NCBI GenBank assembly: GCA_026418695.1
Contig: JAOAAU010000092.1
Coordinates: forward strand, 1-64,000
Direction of reading: 5' to 3'
DNA from: Clostridia bacterium
GTDB lineage: Bacteria > Bacillota > Clostridia > Acetivibrionales > JAFADI01
DNA: 64,000 nt
The translations under genes were made by a program, and so were the position numbers. Under the pieces are notes generated by a model. It searched no databases and was not told the origin of the DNA. It worked only from the letters and a program-made list of their open reading frames with translations. Positions 45,133 to 54,982 of the stretch are shown piece after piece. How positions within the stretch are numbered: position 1 is the stretch's first letter; the number at the start of each line of letters is the position of its first letter.

Positions 45133-45231
45133 GTTTTATTACGATATATTTTGGGAAAGTAAGGATTGTCCGGACAGTTTCCAGGGAATCATCAGAGAAA
45201 ATATTCTCAGATGGGATAGGAAGGTGATGGT

Positions 45232-45981
45232 ATGAGAATCGAGGGTGCACTCCAAAACAGTTATGAAAGCTTGTCATCCATGCAGCGTATTAACAGTGCG
45301 GCGGATGATGCTGCCGGTTTGGCGATTTCACAGAATCTCACGGCGGAAACCAAGGGCTATGACAAAGGCACGGACAATGCTTTGTCTATGAATGATCTTG
45401 CAAAGACTGCGGATGGAGCTATGTCGTCTATTCATGACAGCCTGCAGAGAATGAGGGAACTTGCGGTTCAGGCCTCCAATGGTGTGTTGACAGGAGATGA
45501 CAGGAAACTTATTCAAGAAGAAATCGACCAGTTGAAGCAATCCATCGGAGGGGTGGTTCAGAATACCCAGTTCAATACGCAGAAGCTTCTGGATGGAACC
45601 TTCAAGGATAAAAACATCGCCATGAATCCTTCGGGAACAGGGATGAAGATGAATATTCAGAACACCGGACTGGAAGCCTTGGGCATAAAAGACTTTGATG
45701 TCACCAAGGATTTTGATATTAAGACACTGGATAATGCCATTTCACAGGTTTCTGATGCCAGGAGCCAGTTGGGGGCCACATCCAATCGAATCATGCATGG
45801 AGTGAGCATCAATCAGATTTCTAGTGAAAATCTTACAGCTTCAAAAAGCAGGATGGTGGATTTGGATATTCCCAAAGCAATTTCCCAGATGAAAACACAG
45901 GAAATCCTGCAGCAGTATCAATATTTTGCTCAAAAGCAGGCAGCAATGCAGAAAAGTGGTACGCTGAGCTTATTAGGATAG
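45232..45981 (+). CDS. short flagellin with a reduced N-terminal segment
   Basis: The 249-residue protein has the flagellin core (RINSAADDAAGLAISQNL, LQRMRELAVQASNGVL, NTQFNTQKLLDG) and a C-terminal flagellin helix ending QKSGTLSLLG. The variable D2/D3 region is almost absent. The N-terminal part before RIN has about 17 residues instead of about 33, so part of the coiled coil that forms the filament core is missing. It may be a minor or specialised filament protein. AAGGTGATGGT precedes the ATG; expression is under a c-di-GMP riboswitch. A terminator follows. No other flagellar gene is nearby. Confidence 0.9.
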   Translation: MRIEGALQNSYESLSSMQRINSAADDAAGLAISQNLTAETKGYDKGTDNALSMNDLAKTADGAMSSIHDSLQRMRELAVQASNGVLTGDDRKLIQEEIDQLKQSIGGVVQNTQFNTQKLLDGTFKDKNIAMNPSGTGMKMNIQNTGLEALGIKDFDVTKDFDIKTLDNAISQVSDARSQLGATSNRIMHGVSINQISSENLTASKSRMVDLDIPKAISQMKTQEILQQYQYFAQKQAAMQKSGTLSLLG

Positions 45982-46002
45982 TTTAAAGCAATGAAATAAG
46001 AA

Positions 46003-46031
46003 AGGGATCGTGCACATACGATCCCTTTTTT
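46003..46031. terminator. bidirectional terminator after flagellin
   Basis: AAAGGGATCGT, loop GCACAT, ACGATCCCTTTTTT: a perfect 11-bp stem between the flagellin gene (+) and the aldo/keto reductase gene (-). Confidence 0.9.
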
Positions 46032-46034
46032 GTG

Positions 46035-47165
46035 TTAGCCTCCGGATAAAGCGAGATGGCTTTCCGCCAGCTGTTCACGGATTTTAATCTTCTGAGGACA
46101 TTTTGTTTCGCAGGCACCGCATTGGTTGCAGGCATCCGCTCTTTTTCCCGGAACCCACTCATTGGTACCGATTTCTGCATATCCATTTTTGGAGAAGTCT
46201 TCGATATTATAAATCTTATGATAATTCATCATCCTGAAAATATGAGGAATGTTGACGCCCTGCGGACAAGGCATGCAGTAAGCACAGCCGGTGCAATAAA
46301 GCTGGGCCAGTTTTTCATTCTCCTGCATCAAGGCATTGATGGCTTTTACTTCATCATCACTCAATGGTTCATATCTGGATGCGGTTGCTGCATTTTCCTC
46401 AACCATCTGAAGGGTTTCCATACCGGAGAGGGCGCAATCAATGTTAGGATTGGAGAAAACAAACCTTAAGGCCATTTCTGCGCTGCTCTTCACATTCACG
46501 CCAAGCTTTTCAGCAACCTCTTTGGGGAGGCCGGAAACTCTGCCGCCGCCCAAAGGCCCCATGATCACAACACCAAGACCTTTGGATTTGGCATAAGCCA
46601 TGGCTTCTTCATTGCTCCGGTCAACTGCGCTGTACTGACAAAGTACAGACTCAAAGATTCCCAGGTCAACAAGCTTTTTCATGTTTTCAGGCTTGTCGTG
46701 GAAGGAAAAAGAGATGTGCTTGATCAGGCCTTCCTCTTTAGCCTTGTAAGCTTCATCCAGCCATTTCACCTTTTTGTCGGTTTCATGGAAGCTGTCAAAA
46801 CCAATGCCGTGGAAGTGATAAAAGTCTATGTAATCAATATCCAGTCTGCGGATCTGTTCTTCCAGGATTCTTCTGTAGTCCCCGACCTTTTTGAGCAAAT
46901 GTCCGGGACTCTTGGTTGAAACGTAGACCTTGTCGCGGAAGCTCTTGATTGCTTTTCCCATGGCCGCCTCGCTCAAGCCTCCGTTATAAAAGTAGGCTGA
47001 GTCATAGTAGTTGACACCTAGTTCATAAGCGCGCCGGAGCATCTCTGATACTTTATCCTGATCTACAACATTGTTATCGTTGATCTTCACCATGGGGAGA
47101 CGCATGCACCCAAAACCCAGAGCGGAGATTTTGATTCCCGTATTTCCAAAATCTTTATAAATCAT
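46035..47165 (-). CDS. aldo/keto reductase with C-terminal [4Fe-4S] domain
   Basis: The 376-residue protein has an AKR barrel with catalytic Asp/Tyr in YDSAYFYNGG, Lys in VSTKSP and His in DFYHFHGIG. A C-terminal ferredoxin-like extension follows, with CTGCAYCMPCPQGVNI and CNQCGACETKCPQKIKI. Such fused enzymes are common in anaerobes, where the clusters probably bring electrons to the carbonyl reduction. The substrate is unknown. GGAGGG precedes the ATG. Confidence 0.9.
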   Translation of the reverse strand: MIYKDFGNTGIKISALGFGCMRLPMVKINDNNVVDQDKVSEMLRRAYELGVNYYDSAYFYNGGLSEAAMGKAIKSFRDKVYVSTKSPGHLLKKVGDYRRILEEQIRRLDIDYIDFYHFHGIGFDSFHETDKKVKWLDEAYKAKEEGLIKHISFSFHDKPENMKKLVDLGIFESVLCQYSAVDRSNEEAMAYAKSKGLGVVIMGPLGGGRVSGLPKEVAEKLGVNVKSSAEMALRFVFSNPNIDCALSGMETLQMVEENAATASRYEPLSDDEVKAINALMQENEKLAQLYCTGCAYCMPCPQGVNIPHIFRMMNYHKIYNIEDFSKNGYAEIGTNEWVPGKRADACNQCGACETKCPQKIKIREQLAESHLALSGG

Positions 47166-47389
47166 AGTTTCCCTCCTGTTCTTTCAATAATTGCATTTTA
47201 ACATAATTATTTCTAGTTGTTCAAATGATAATTTAGTTTCCCGAAGAATCCTTATTGTTATATTCCAAAGGTCATCGATCTCCAGCTTGATAAAAAATGC
47301 CGGAGATGGTATGGTAAGAGGGAAATACGTAAGAATAACCATTATGAAGCAATCATAGTCAAACATTTTACTGCTGCGGAGGGGTAGGA

Positions 47390-48406
47390 ATGCAGAGACC
47401 GGTCATAGGAATTCCGATGGGAGATCCGGCAGGGATTGGCCCGGAAATCATAGTGAAATCGCTTTTAGATAAAAAACTGTATGAAGTTTGTAAACCTTTA
47501 GTGATAGGAAATTATGAGGTATTAGCCCAGGCAGTGCGCATTTGCGGGCTTGATATGAAACTCAATACAATAGGGAAAGCAGAAGCGGGTACATATAAAG
47601 CAGGAACCATTGATGTCATTGACCTTGGAAATGTAGACATAAAATCGTTGGAAATAGGCAAAGTCCAGGCTTTGGGGGGAAGCGCCGCTTTTGAATATAT
47701 TCAAAAAGCAGTAGAATTGGCTTCAGGGAAAGAAGTTGCTGCCATTGCAACAACGCCCATCAACAAAGAGTCCTTAAAGGCTGCAAAGATTGATTTTATT
47801 GGACACACTGAGATTCTGGCGGGATTGACAAATACCAATGATCCTTTAACGATGTTTGAAGTGAGAGGCATGAGAGTATTTTTTCTTACAAGACATGTTT
47901 CCCTTAGAAATGCCTGTGACCTGATAACAAAACCAAGACTTTTGGATTACATCCGTCGATGTACCGAAGCGTTGAAAAGATTGGGGGTTGAAGGCGGGAC
48001 TATGGCGGTTGCCGGATTAAACCCTCACAGCGGTGAGCATGGGCTTTTTGGGGATGAAGAAGTGAAAGAGATTGAACCTGCCGTGATTGAAGCTCAAAAG
48101 AAGGGATATCGTGTAGTTGGCCCTATCGGCGCAGACTCTGTATTTCACATGGCGCTACAGGGGAAATTCAATTCGGTGCTTTCTCTGTATCATGATCAGG
48201 GACATATCGCAACAAAGACACTGGACTTTGAGAGAACTATTGCCATCACCATCGGGCTGCCGTTTTTAAGGACTTCCGTAGATCATGGAACGGCGTTTGA
48301 CATCGCCGGAACCGGACTGGCAAGCCCGGTTAGCATGACGGAAGCAATTCTGCTGGCGGCAAAGTATTCTCAAGGATACAATCTTTCAAGTTCAGAAGGA
48401 ATTTAG
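47390..48406 (+). CDS. pdxA: 4-hydroxythreonine-4-phosphate dehydrogenase (PdxA family)
   Basis: The 338-residue protein has the PdxA motifs [10 protein letters not shown] near residue 10, the metal-binding HTEILAG and [15 protein letters not shown], and [14 protein letters not shown] at the end. PdxA oxidises 4-phosphohydroxythreonine with NAD in pyridoxal phosphate synthesis. Many Bacillota lack that route and instead use the family (PdxA2/DtnK-linked) for threonate catabolism; no pdxJ, dtnK or kinase gene is adjacent, so the role is open. GGAGGGG precedes the ATG. Confidence 0.9.
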   Translation: MQRPVIGIPMGDPAGIGPEIIVKSLLDKKLYEVCKPLVIGNYEVLAQAVRICGLDMKLNTIGKAEAGTYKAGTIDVIDLGNVDIKSLEIGKVQALGGSAAFEYIQKAVELASGKEVAAIATTPINKESLKAAKIDFIGHTEILAGLTNTNDPLTMFEVRGMRVFFLTRHVSLRNACDLITKPRLLDYIRRCTEALKRLGVEGGTMAVAGLNPHSGEHGLFGDEEVKEIEPAVIEAQKKGYRVVGPIGADSVFHMALQGKFNSVLSLYHDQGHIATKTLDFERTIAITIGLPFLRTSVDHGTAFDIAGTGLASPVSMTEAILLAAKYSQGYNLSSSEGI

Positions 48407-48890
48407 TAATAATGAACAATAAGTGTTATCCGTATGGATATTTTTTCCGATATATTATCATGAATACCGGTATCCGGTGATGAATCATGATTCTTTTTCC
48501 AACTCATACAAAAGATGAACATAAGCTTGTGATTTTAATGTTATTAATAATGATATGGATGAAGCACGGAGCTTGATATCAGCATCACAAGGAAGTGTTT
48601 TTCTTTCATTTGTCTCAGGGAGGAAAGCGGGGAATTTGTATCATTTGAATTTGATTTCAAAGCGATACCAATCTACCTCGTTGATAGTGTGGTTTGCATG
48701 CCTTGACGGCGTGCATTTTTGACCACCAGGCTCGCCTGTTGTAATATTCAGCCTTGAACCTTAAAATCAAAGTATCCAATCCAACTTAAGAGAAAAGGGC
48801 AGAGACAGTATGTTTAAAAAGTCAAGACTTTTTAGTTTGTTTACTGCGCCCATAAAAGCCTATCTATCAAATTAAGGAGGATTATCTGAT
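48407..48890. other. 484-bp gene-free region with two hairpins
   Basis: No coding frame is supported. A terminator-like hairpin, GCATGCC-TTGAC-GGCGTGC followed by ATTTTT, lies at 48696-48720, far behind pdxA (290 bases), so a small RNA or a lost gene may end there. A second AT-rich palindrome (AAAAAGTC with GACTTTTT) lies near 48816-48833. The rest is AT-rich without recognised motifs. Confidence 0.4.
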
Positions 48891-49964
48891 ATGAGGATTC
48901 AAAGTTCTATGGTTCAGATGCTTGGCGTGGTAAATCACTCGGATAGGGAGGAACGGGATCATCTCCAAATATCATTTTCAGACTTCATGAAAGTTGGTCA
49001 AAGGGATCGGCTCATTCACATTACAGCGGATACCCAAGGAAGGGAAACAACCTCACTGTCAATTAGATTTATTGAGAAGAGGTCGCAAATCAGAATTATA
49101 ATCATATCGAACAACAGCCCGACAGAGGGAGACCCGGTACTGATCAACGAGAAGGACAAGCGTAAAATGATTGCTCTGCAGGAGCTTATTGAAAGATTGA
49201 CCGGCAAGAAAGTAAAGTTTTATGCGAAAAGAGATTTTGAGGATGAGATCGAAGATCTGCAGTGGATATCCCTTCGCAGGGGGGCCGGAAATATAGTATT
49301 TCAAACGGACACTGGGAGCAAACCCGAAACCGGAAATTCTGAAAATGAGTCGGTAACCTTCGTTTCAAAAGGCATCATTAAAACCAGTGATGGAAGAAGC
49401 ATTGATTTTAATGTGAATTTGAGGCTAAGTAAGGAATTCATGCGAGAAAACCATATAACAGCACAGAATACGGCATTTATCGATCCACTGGTCATCAATT
49501 ATGAAGGAGACAGTACGGAATTGACGGGTGAAGAATTCAGTTTTGATATCGATTTGGATGGAGGAACGGAAAACATTGCTTTTGTAGGAAAAGGAAGCGG
49601 ATTTCTGGCAATTGATCTGAATAATGACGGAGTTGTAAATGACGGCAGTGAGCTCTTTGGACCCAAATCCGGAAATGGCTTTGGGGATCTGGCAGTGTAT
49701 GATTCCGACAAAAACAACTGGATCGATGAAAATGATCCCGTTTTTGAAAAGCTTCGGATTTGGACCAAGGATTCAGAGGGGAAGGATATATTGTTTGCCC
49801 TAGGGGTAAAGGGAATTGGTGCGTTATATCTTGGTAATGTGAGCACGGAGTATGCAATCGGTGATACCCCGGACAGTTTGGATGCCTATATGAGGCAAAC
49901 CGGTATTTTTATTCGAGAGAACGGTACTGTAGGAACCATACAGGATCTGGAATATGTAATCTGA
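48891..49964 (+). CDS. hypothetical protein with Ca-binding-like repeats
   Basis: The 357-residue product has no signal peptide. The N-terminal 130 residues are unrecognised. The C-terminal part has aspartate-rich loops of EF-hand/VCBS-like type: AIDLNNDGVVNDGSELFGP at about 240 and AVYDSDKNNWIDENDPVFEK at about 265, followed by KLRIWTKDSEGKD. Such loops bind Ca2+ in bacterial surface and phage proteins. A location or partner cannot be given. AAGGAGG lies 10 bases before the ATG. Confidence 0.75.
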   Translation: MRIQSSMVQMLGVVNHSDREERDHLQISFSDFMKVGQRDRLIHITADTQGRETTSLSIRFIEKRSQIRIIIISNNSPTEGDPVLINEKDKRKMIALQELIERLTGKKVKFYAKRDFEDEIEDLQWISLRRGAGNIVFQTDTGSKPETGNSENESVTFVSKGIIKTSDGRSIDFNVNLRLSKEFMRENHITAQNTAFIDPLVINYEGDSTELTGEEFSFDIDLDGGTENIAFVGKGSGFLAIDLNNDGVVNDGSELFGPKSGNGFGDLAVYDSDKNNWIDENDPVFEKLRIWTKDSEGKDILFALGVKGIGALYLGNVSTEYAIGDTPDSLDAYMRQTGIFIRENGTVGTIQDLEYVI

Positions 49965-50071
49965 TCCCGGGTGCCTTGACGATTTTAAATACTTTAGAAC
50001 AGTAAAACTTTCAAAGCAGCGTTTGATTGTAGTTGTATGAGATTATTCCCCGGTTAAAGCTGACTGATTTG

Positions 50072-50118
50072 GATATCAAAAAGCCGTAAAGTTGTTGTCT
50101 TATGGCTTTTGATATCCT
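50072..50118. terminator. long hairpin before the SDR gene
   Basis: GGATATCAAAA and TTTTGATATCC with inner AGCC/GGCT pairing form a stem of about 15 pairs around an 18-base loop, about 110 bases after the stop of the Ca-binding-like gene. It may terminate that transcript although no T-run follows directly. Confidence 0.5.
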
Positions 50119-50226
50119 ATATTTTTTTGATGATATCATAATAGTTGCGAAATTTTTGGTGAACTGGTGTATAATAGTATTTGTTTTATGAGTAATGGAA
50201 AAATTTATCCAATGAGGTGAGACTCC

Positions 50227-50946
50227 ATGGGAAAATTTGCATGTGTAACCGGAGCGGACAGGGGCTTGGGCCTGGAACTTGTAAGACAGCTCTTGGGACA
50301 GGGATATGCGGTATTTGCAGGAAGACTTCATGAGCAAGGAGATGAACTGGACGAATTAAAGCAGCAGTTTGGAGATTTTCTTGAGACCGTTAAAATGGAT
50401 GTTGGGGACAATGACAGTGTTAAAGCAGCATGCAGCCATATTGCAGGCAGAACGGAGAGTCTGGATCTTTTAATCAATAATGCGGCTATCCTTGGAGACA
50501 TCGAATCTACAATTTTTGATGAGTTGGATTTTGAAGACATGTTGAGGGTTTACAATACCAATGCTCTGGGAGCACTAAGAGTGACAAAAGGTCTTATTCC
50601 GCTGATCCTCAAAGGTTCAGACAGGCTTGTTGTCAATATTTCCTCGGAAGCAGGCAGTATCAATGACTGTTATCGTACGGAATGGTTTGCTTACTGCATG
50701 TCCAAAGCTGCTTTAAACATGGAGTCCAATCTGATTCATAACATTCTCAAGAAAAAAGGCGGGCATGTATTGGTATTTCATCCCGGCTGGATGAGAACGC
50801 ACATGCGCGGGGTTGTTGATGATAAAGCTCCCCTGAGTCCTGGAGAGTCTGCGGAAAGCATTGTGAATATCCTGTTGCACCATGAAAAGTATAAGGCTGA
50901 GAAACCGGCATTTATTGACTATACCGGGGCAGAATTGCACTGGTAG
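50227..50946 (+). CDS. short-chain dehydrogenase/reductase family protein
   Basis: The 239-residue classical SDR has the cofactor motif TGADRGLGLELVRQLL, NNAAILGD, and the catalytic YxxxK in FAYCMSKAALNME with Ser in VVNISSEAGS. It uses NAD(P) to oxidise or reduce an unknown small molecule. The next gene, a ThuA-like protein, starts 42 bases downstream on the same strand; both may act on sugars, but this is only position. GAGGTGA precedes the ATG. Confidence 0.88.
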   Translation: MGKFACVTGADRGLGLELVRQLLGQGYAVFAGRLHEQGDELDELKQQFGDFLETVKMDVGDNDSVKAACSHIAGRTESLDLLINNAAILGDIESTIFDELDFEDMLRVYNTNALGALRVTKGLIPLILKGSDRLVVNISSEAGSINDCYRTEWFAYCMSKAALNMESNLIHNILKKKGGHVLVFHPGWMRTHMRGVVDDKAPLSPGESAESIVNILLHHEKYKAEKPAFIDYTGAELHW

Positions 50947-50988
50947 GCTTTTTAATTTTAATATTATATTATAGAAGGAGCATTGAGG

Positions 50989-51624
50989 ATGAAAAAAAAG
51001 AATGCGATCGTTATCGGAGATATTACAAGAGTAAAATACCATCCGCTAAAGGGCGTGGATGACGAATTGTCTGGTATTTTGGAAGAAGAATTTTCAATTC
51101 AGTTTTCGGAAGATTATGAGGTGTTCAACCTCGAGAAGCTGAAGAATTATGATCTATGTATTTCCTATGTGGATTGCTGGGACGAGAAGATCACCCCGGG
51201 ACAGACAGGGGCCTTGTTGGCTTATGTTGGCCAGGGTGGGGGATTGCTTGTAATCCATAACGGCATTTCACTTCAAAACAGGTATGAACTCTGCCAAATG
51301 ATAGGGGCCAAGTTTACCGGACATCCTCCGATGACCAGCTTGAATTTCCGGAATGAAGCGCCTCAGCACCCTATCATGATCGATGTAGAAGCATTTGAAA
51401 TTGTGGAGGAGCCCTATCGGTTTGAGTTTGATAATTTTACAGAAAAGACCATCCTATTGGCGTATGAGTATGAAGGCGTTTCTTATCCGGCAGGATGGAC
51501 ACATGAGTTTGGAGAAGGCAGAATTGTTTATTTGGCACCCGGCCACCAGGTGAGCTCCTTTAAAAGCCCGGAATACAGAAAGGTCATACTAAAAAGCGGA
51601 TTGTGGGCTGCCCGGAATATATAA
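50989..51624 (+). CDS. ThuA-like domain protein
   Basis: The 211-residue protein matches the ThuA (trehalose utilisation) family: a glutamine amidotransferase-like fold with VGQGGGLLVIHNGISLQ, ELCQMIGAKFTGHPP and WTHEFGEGRIVYLAPGHQ. ThuA-like proteins take part in disaccharide metabolism; the reaction is not known. The ATG at 50989 lies 8 bases after AAGGAG. It forms a likely two-gene unit with the SDR upstream, ended by the hairpin at 51725. Confidence 0.87.
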   Translation: MKKKNAIVIGDITRVKYHPLKGVDDELSGILEEEFSIQFSEDYEVFNLEKLKNYDLCISYVDCWDEKITPGQTGALLAYVGQGGGLLVIHNGISLQNRYELCQMIGAKFTGHPPMTSLNFRNEAPQHPIMIDVEAFEIVEEPYRFEFDNFTEKTILLAYEYEGVSYPAGWTHEFGEGRIVYLAPGHQVSSFKSPEYRKVILKSGLWAARNI

Positions 51625-51724
51625 CATAATTATTTTAAAAAAGAAGAAGGAACACTTCTTTTGGTAAGGCATGCTTAGATAAAAACTATATGCGATTCAT
51701 TTTTTGGAAAATTAAGATTTTCTT

Positions 51725-51768
51725 TTGCCAATGTCAAATATCTACATTATTTGACATTGGCTTTTCTT
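51725..51768 (+). terminator. terminator after the ThuA-like gene
   Basis: GCCAATGTCAAATA and TATTTGACATTGGC form a perfect 14-bp stem, followed by TTTTCTTATATTT. Confidence 0.9.
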
Positions 51769-51839
51769 ATATTTAAAATGGTTTTATACCTAAAAAATAT
51801 CTCCAATTATTCGTACTTTATTTGAAGGAAGTATTGCGC

Positions 51840-53885
51840 ATGGGACATAGAATGTTTTCAAAATTAAACAATATGATACTAAGCCACTTTAAGTTAAGTA
51901 TTATCGTTGTTAACGACATCGTCATCATTGCTGTTTTAGCATTATTCTATCCAATATTTCCAACGTTGATGGGGTATCCTCCTGATGCGATACAAATCTC
52001 CAAACTTGCTTCAATCAGTATTGATATACAGTTCATTGTTGCTATGATCATTAGTATAGTCGCAGGAACCCTTAGTATGATAATCGCTTTAAAAGATTTT
52101 GACAAATTGGATTATCAGGCGCCGTTGCCAGACCAGGAATTAATCAAATTCAATAACATTCGAAAGAAAAGTATTAACCTTCCCTACCTGATTTATATCT
52201 TCCAGTTAGGTTTTCTGTTTGTTCCATCGGTCTTTATTTTGGCAATAGCTATGGTGGTTAATAATGCGCCGCTGGTTGTTATCATTAGAATACTATCTCT
52301 TGTATTTACGATTTCTTCACTAATTGCTATTGTTTCCCATGTTTTTGTAAAGAGAATATTCACAGCGCTATTGTTAAAAATTCATACGGAAGATAAAATT
52401 GAGGGAATACGCATTAGCCTTAAAACTAAAATTTTCCTGCAAATTATCCCGATGTTTATGGTTTCCATTCTTTTTACGGGCATGTTGGGATATGCGCGTA
52501 TTATGGAAGAAAAGGGTGATTTGACTTACCGGATCTGCCGAGATATTTTATACAACGCAAGGGGACTGGAACAGGCAACAACCGTTGAGCAAATATTTCA
52601 AGCCTTTAAGTATGAAGAAATTGAGAATGCAAAGATTACTTGCTTTGTAGTATTGAACGGTAAGTTTATTGACTCTGATCACTATAAACCAACACTGTAT
52701 TTTAATTATTTTCTTAACCATCCTGTTGGCAGTAAACATGACCGAGTTTATGGGGATACGAATGAAGTGCAGGGTGTCGTAAGGCAGATCAACGGCGCTA
52801 TGGGGAATATTACGGTAGGGATCAAATATGAGTTAACATCCCCTAAAACCCTATCATTTTTTATCATCGCTTTTTTATCAATCCTTATCATGTTCTCTCT
52901 GATCCTATACTATATCATTATGACGTTTGTCAAAGAAATAACCATAGTATCCAAAAGACTCAATGAGATTTCGGAAGGCAATGATATTGCCGCTTATCAC
53001 AAAATACCCGTTACATCCAATGATGAACTCAGTGATCTGGTGATTGAATTTAACAGGCTGAGGGTAAAGCAGTTTGAATATGATAAGCTGAAAACCGAAT
53101 TTCTGGCGAATATCTCCCATGAATTAAGAACGCCGATCAATCTTCTGTTTTCTTCCATCCAGCTATTGGAACTGTATATCAAAGGCGGCATCGATAAAAA
53201 TCTGGATAAGTTCGGCAAGAGTTTTAAGGGGATGAAACAAAATTGCCTTCGTTTATTAAGGCTGATCAACAACCTCATTGATGTAACAAAGATCGATGCG
53301 GGGTATCTGGAATTGCACCTGAAAACCATCGATATTGTAAATCATATCGAAAGAATAGCCATGTCCACCACCGGATTGATGAAGAGCAAGGGAATCACCC
53401 TGGAATTTGACACCGAAGAGGAAGAAGTTTTGATGAGCTGTGATTTGGACAAGATCGAAACCATTGTTTTAAACCTGCTTTCCAACGCGATCAAGTTTAC
53501 GAAAGAAAACGGAAGGGTTTTTGTGAATTTGTTTTGCAGGGAGGATACTTTTATTATTTCCATTAGAGATACCGGCATAGGAATCCCTGCGGATAAACTG
53601 GAAACCATATTTGAAAGGTTCAGGCAGGTGGAGCAGTCTCTTGTCAGAAGCCATGAAGGAAGCGGTATTGGCTTATCCCTCGTCAAATCCCTTGTAAAAT
53701 TGCACGGTGGAAGTATCGGGGTAATAAGTGAGGAAGGGGTTGGCAGTGAATTTATCATAGAGCTGCCGATAATGGTGATCCCAGGATCGGAAGAAGTGCC
53801 AGGAGCTTTTGAAAGCGAGAATGTAAACAGTTCGGGCGTTAAAAGAGTAAATGTAGAGTTTTCTGATATTTATGATTCGGATTGA
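51840..53885 (+). CDS. orphan membrane sensor histidine kinase
   Basis: The 681-residue kinase has an N-terminal block of about six to seven hydrophobic helices (to about residue 205), a putative periplasmic sensing loop (about 210-340), a further helix near 350 and a HAMP-like region. A HisKA box with SHELRTPINLLFSSIQLLEL and an HATPase domain (NLLSNAIKFTKE, DTGIGIPADK, GSGIGLSLVKSLVKLHGG) follow. The ATG at 51840 follows AAGGA; an upstream TTG at 51822 lies before that site. No response regulator lies next to it. Confidence 0.9.
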   Translation: MGHRMFSKLNNMILSHFKLSIIVVNDIVIIAVLALFYPIFPTLMGYPPDAIQISKLASISIDIQFIVAMIISIVAGTLSMIIALKDFDKLDYQAPLPDQELIKFNNIRKKSINLPYLIYIFQLGFLFVPSVFILAIAMVVNNAPLVVIIRILSLVFTISSLIAIVSHVFVKRIFTALLLKIHTEDKIEGIRISLKTKIFLQIIPMFMVSILFTGMLGYARIMEEKGDLTYRICRDILYNARGLEQATTVEQIFQAFKYEEIENAKITCFVVLNGKFIDSDHYKPTLYFNYFLNHPVGSKHDRVYGDTNEVQGVVRQINGAMGNITVGIKYELTSPKTLSFFIIAFLSILIMFSLILYYIIMTFVKEITIVSKRLNEISEGNDIAAYHKIPVTSNDELSDLVIEFNRLRVKQFEYDKLKTEFLANISHELRTPINLLFSSIQLLELYIKGGIDKNLDKFGKSFKGMKQNCLRLLRLINNLIDVTKIDAGYLELHLKTIDIVNHIERIAMSTTGLMKSKGITLEFDTEEEEVLMSCDLDKIETIVLNLLSNAIKFTKENGRVFVNLFCREDTFIISIRDTGIGIPADKLETIFERFRQVEQSLVRSHEGSGIGLSLVKSLVKLHGGSIGVISEEGVGSEFIIELPIMVIPGSEEVPGAFESENVNSSGVKRVNVEFSDIYDSD

Positions 53886-53907
53886 AGGAACTAATGCGAC
53901 ATACAAA

Positions 53908-54762
53908 CTATATAATATTACTTTTCCTGTAGGAAGTTGGGGAGCAGCCTTTTAATTGTTTGAAAACCCGGTTGAAGGTTTTGATGCTGTTAAAGCCGGA
54001 TTTGAAAGCGACTTCGGTAACGGAATCGCTGGAGGTATCCAGAAAAAAGACTGCTTTTGAGATCCGTAAATTGTTTAGATACTCAATAAAGGTCATGCCT
54101 GTAGCCTCCTTGAAAAACCTTGTGAAGTGAAACAGGCTGAAATTTGCGATCCTGGCAACCTCATCCAAGCCAATTTCTCTATCAAAATTGTCTTCTACAT
54201 ACTTAAATACCTGCTCCAGCCTCTCCAGCCTGTTCAAATGCCGGCGTTTATCCCTTTGGGAGTATTTCTCCATGGGAACCTGCCTTAACAGGACGACGAG
54301 AAGGTCGTACAATCTTGCTTTCAATGCAATTTTATACCCTTCCTGTTTTTTTTGGTATTCTTGTGCAATCTGTAAGATTTGCGCTTCGATTTCCTTATGG
54401 GCTGAAAAATCCGGATTGCTTTTGGCGAACCTGTCAAATCTGATTAAAGGGGAGAGGAACCTCCGGTCTCGCATTACTGTTGAAAAAGATTCAAAGACCG
54501 ACAGTTCAAACTGAAGTATGATCCTTCTGCTTCGCTTGGGCTGCGGAATAAAGGAATGAACATCCCCTGCGCCGGCAAGGAGGATATCCCGGGGATTGAG
54601 GCAGTATACTTCATTGTTCAACCCCACTTTAAGCGTTTCATCCAGAACATAGATGATTTCGATTTCTTCGTGCCAATGCGGCGGAAATTCTGCCATATCC
54701 GTAATGATCAGATTAAATGGAAAACTGGAATCAACGATGTTTTTCTGGTGCCATGCTTCCAT
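53908..54762 (-). CDS. AraC-family regulator with cupin sensor
   Basis: The 284-residue protein has an N-terminal cupin (FPPHWHEEIEIIYVLDETLK, then NPRDILLAGAGDVHSFIP) and a C-terminal AraC double helix-turn-helix (IGLDEVARIANFSLFHFTRF, then SDSVTEVAFKSGFNSIKTFN). Such proteins usually sense sugars or similar ligands. The ATG at 54762 follows GGAGGAG; an upstream in-frame start would add nine residues. It converges on the orphan kinase gene. Its target is not evident. Confidence 0.9.
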   Translation of the reverse strand: MEAWHQKNIVDSSFPFNLIITDMAEFPPHWHEEIEIIYVLDETLKVGLNNEVYCLNPRDILLAGAGDVHSFIPQPKRSRRIILQFELSVFESFSTVMRDRRFLSPLIRFDRFAKSNPDFSAHKEIEAQILQIAQEYQKKQEGYKIALKARLYDLLVVLLRQVPMEKYSQRDKRRHLNRLERLEQVFKYVEDNFDREIGLDEVARIANFSLFHFTRFFKEATGMTFIEYLNNLRISKAVFFLDTSSDSVTEVAFKSGFNSIKTFNRVFKQLKGCSPTSYRKSNII

Positions 54763-54982
54763 CAGTTTTTCTCCTCCATAAGAAGACACGTTTCCCTAAT
54801 TAGCTTAGGTGATTTAACTGTTTGAGAATACGCATATCACTAATATTTTATCCAAACCACGTCTTTGGGGCAAGCTGAGATTTGCTTATGAATAAGGTAA
54901 TACTGAATAACTATGGGGCGGAATCCTTACAAAAAAGGCCGCATTTTATGAATGCAGCCGGTTTTACGATATTTTTTTAAAA

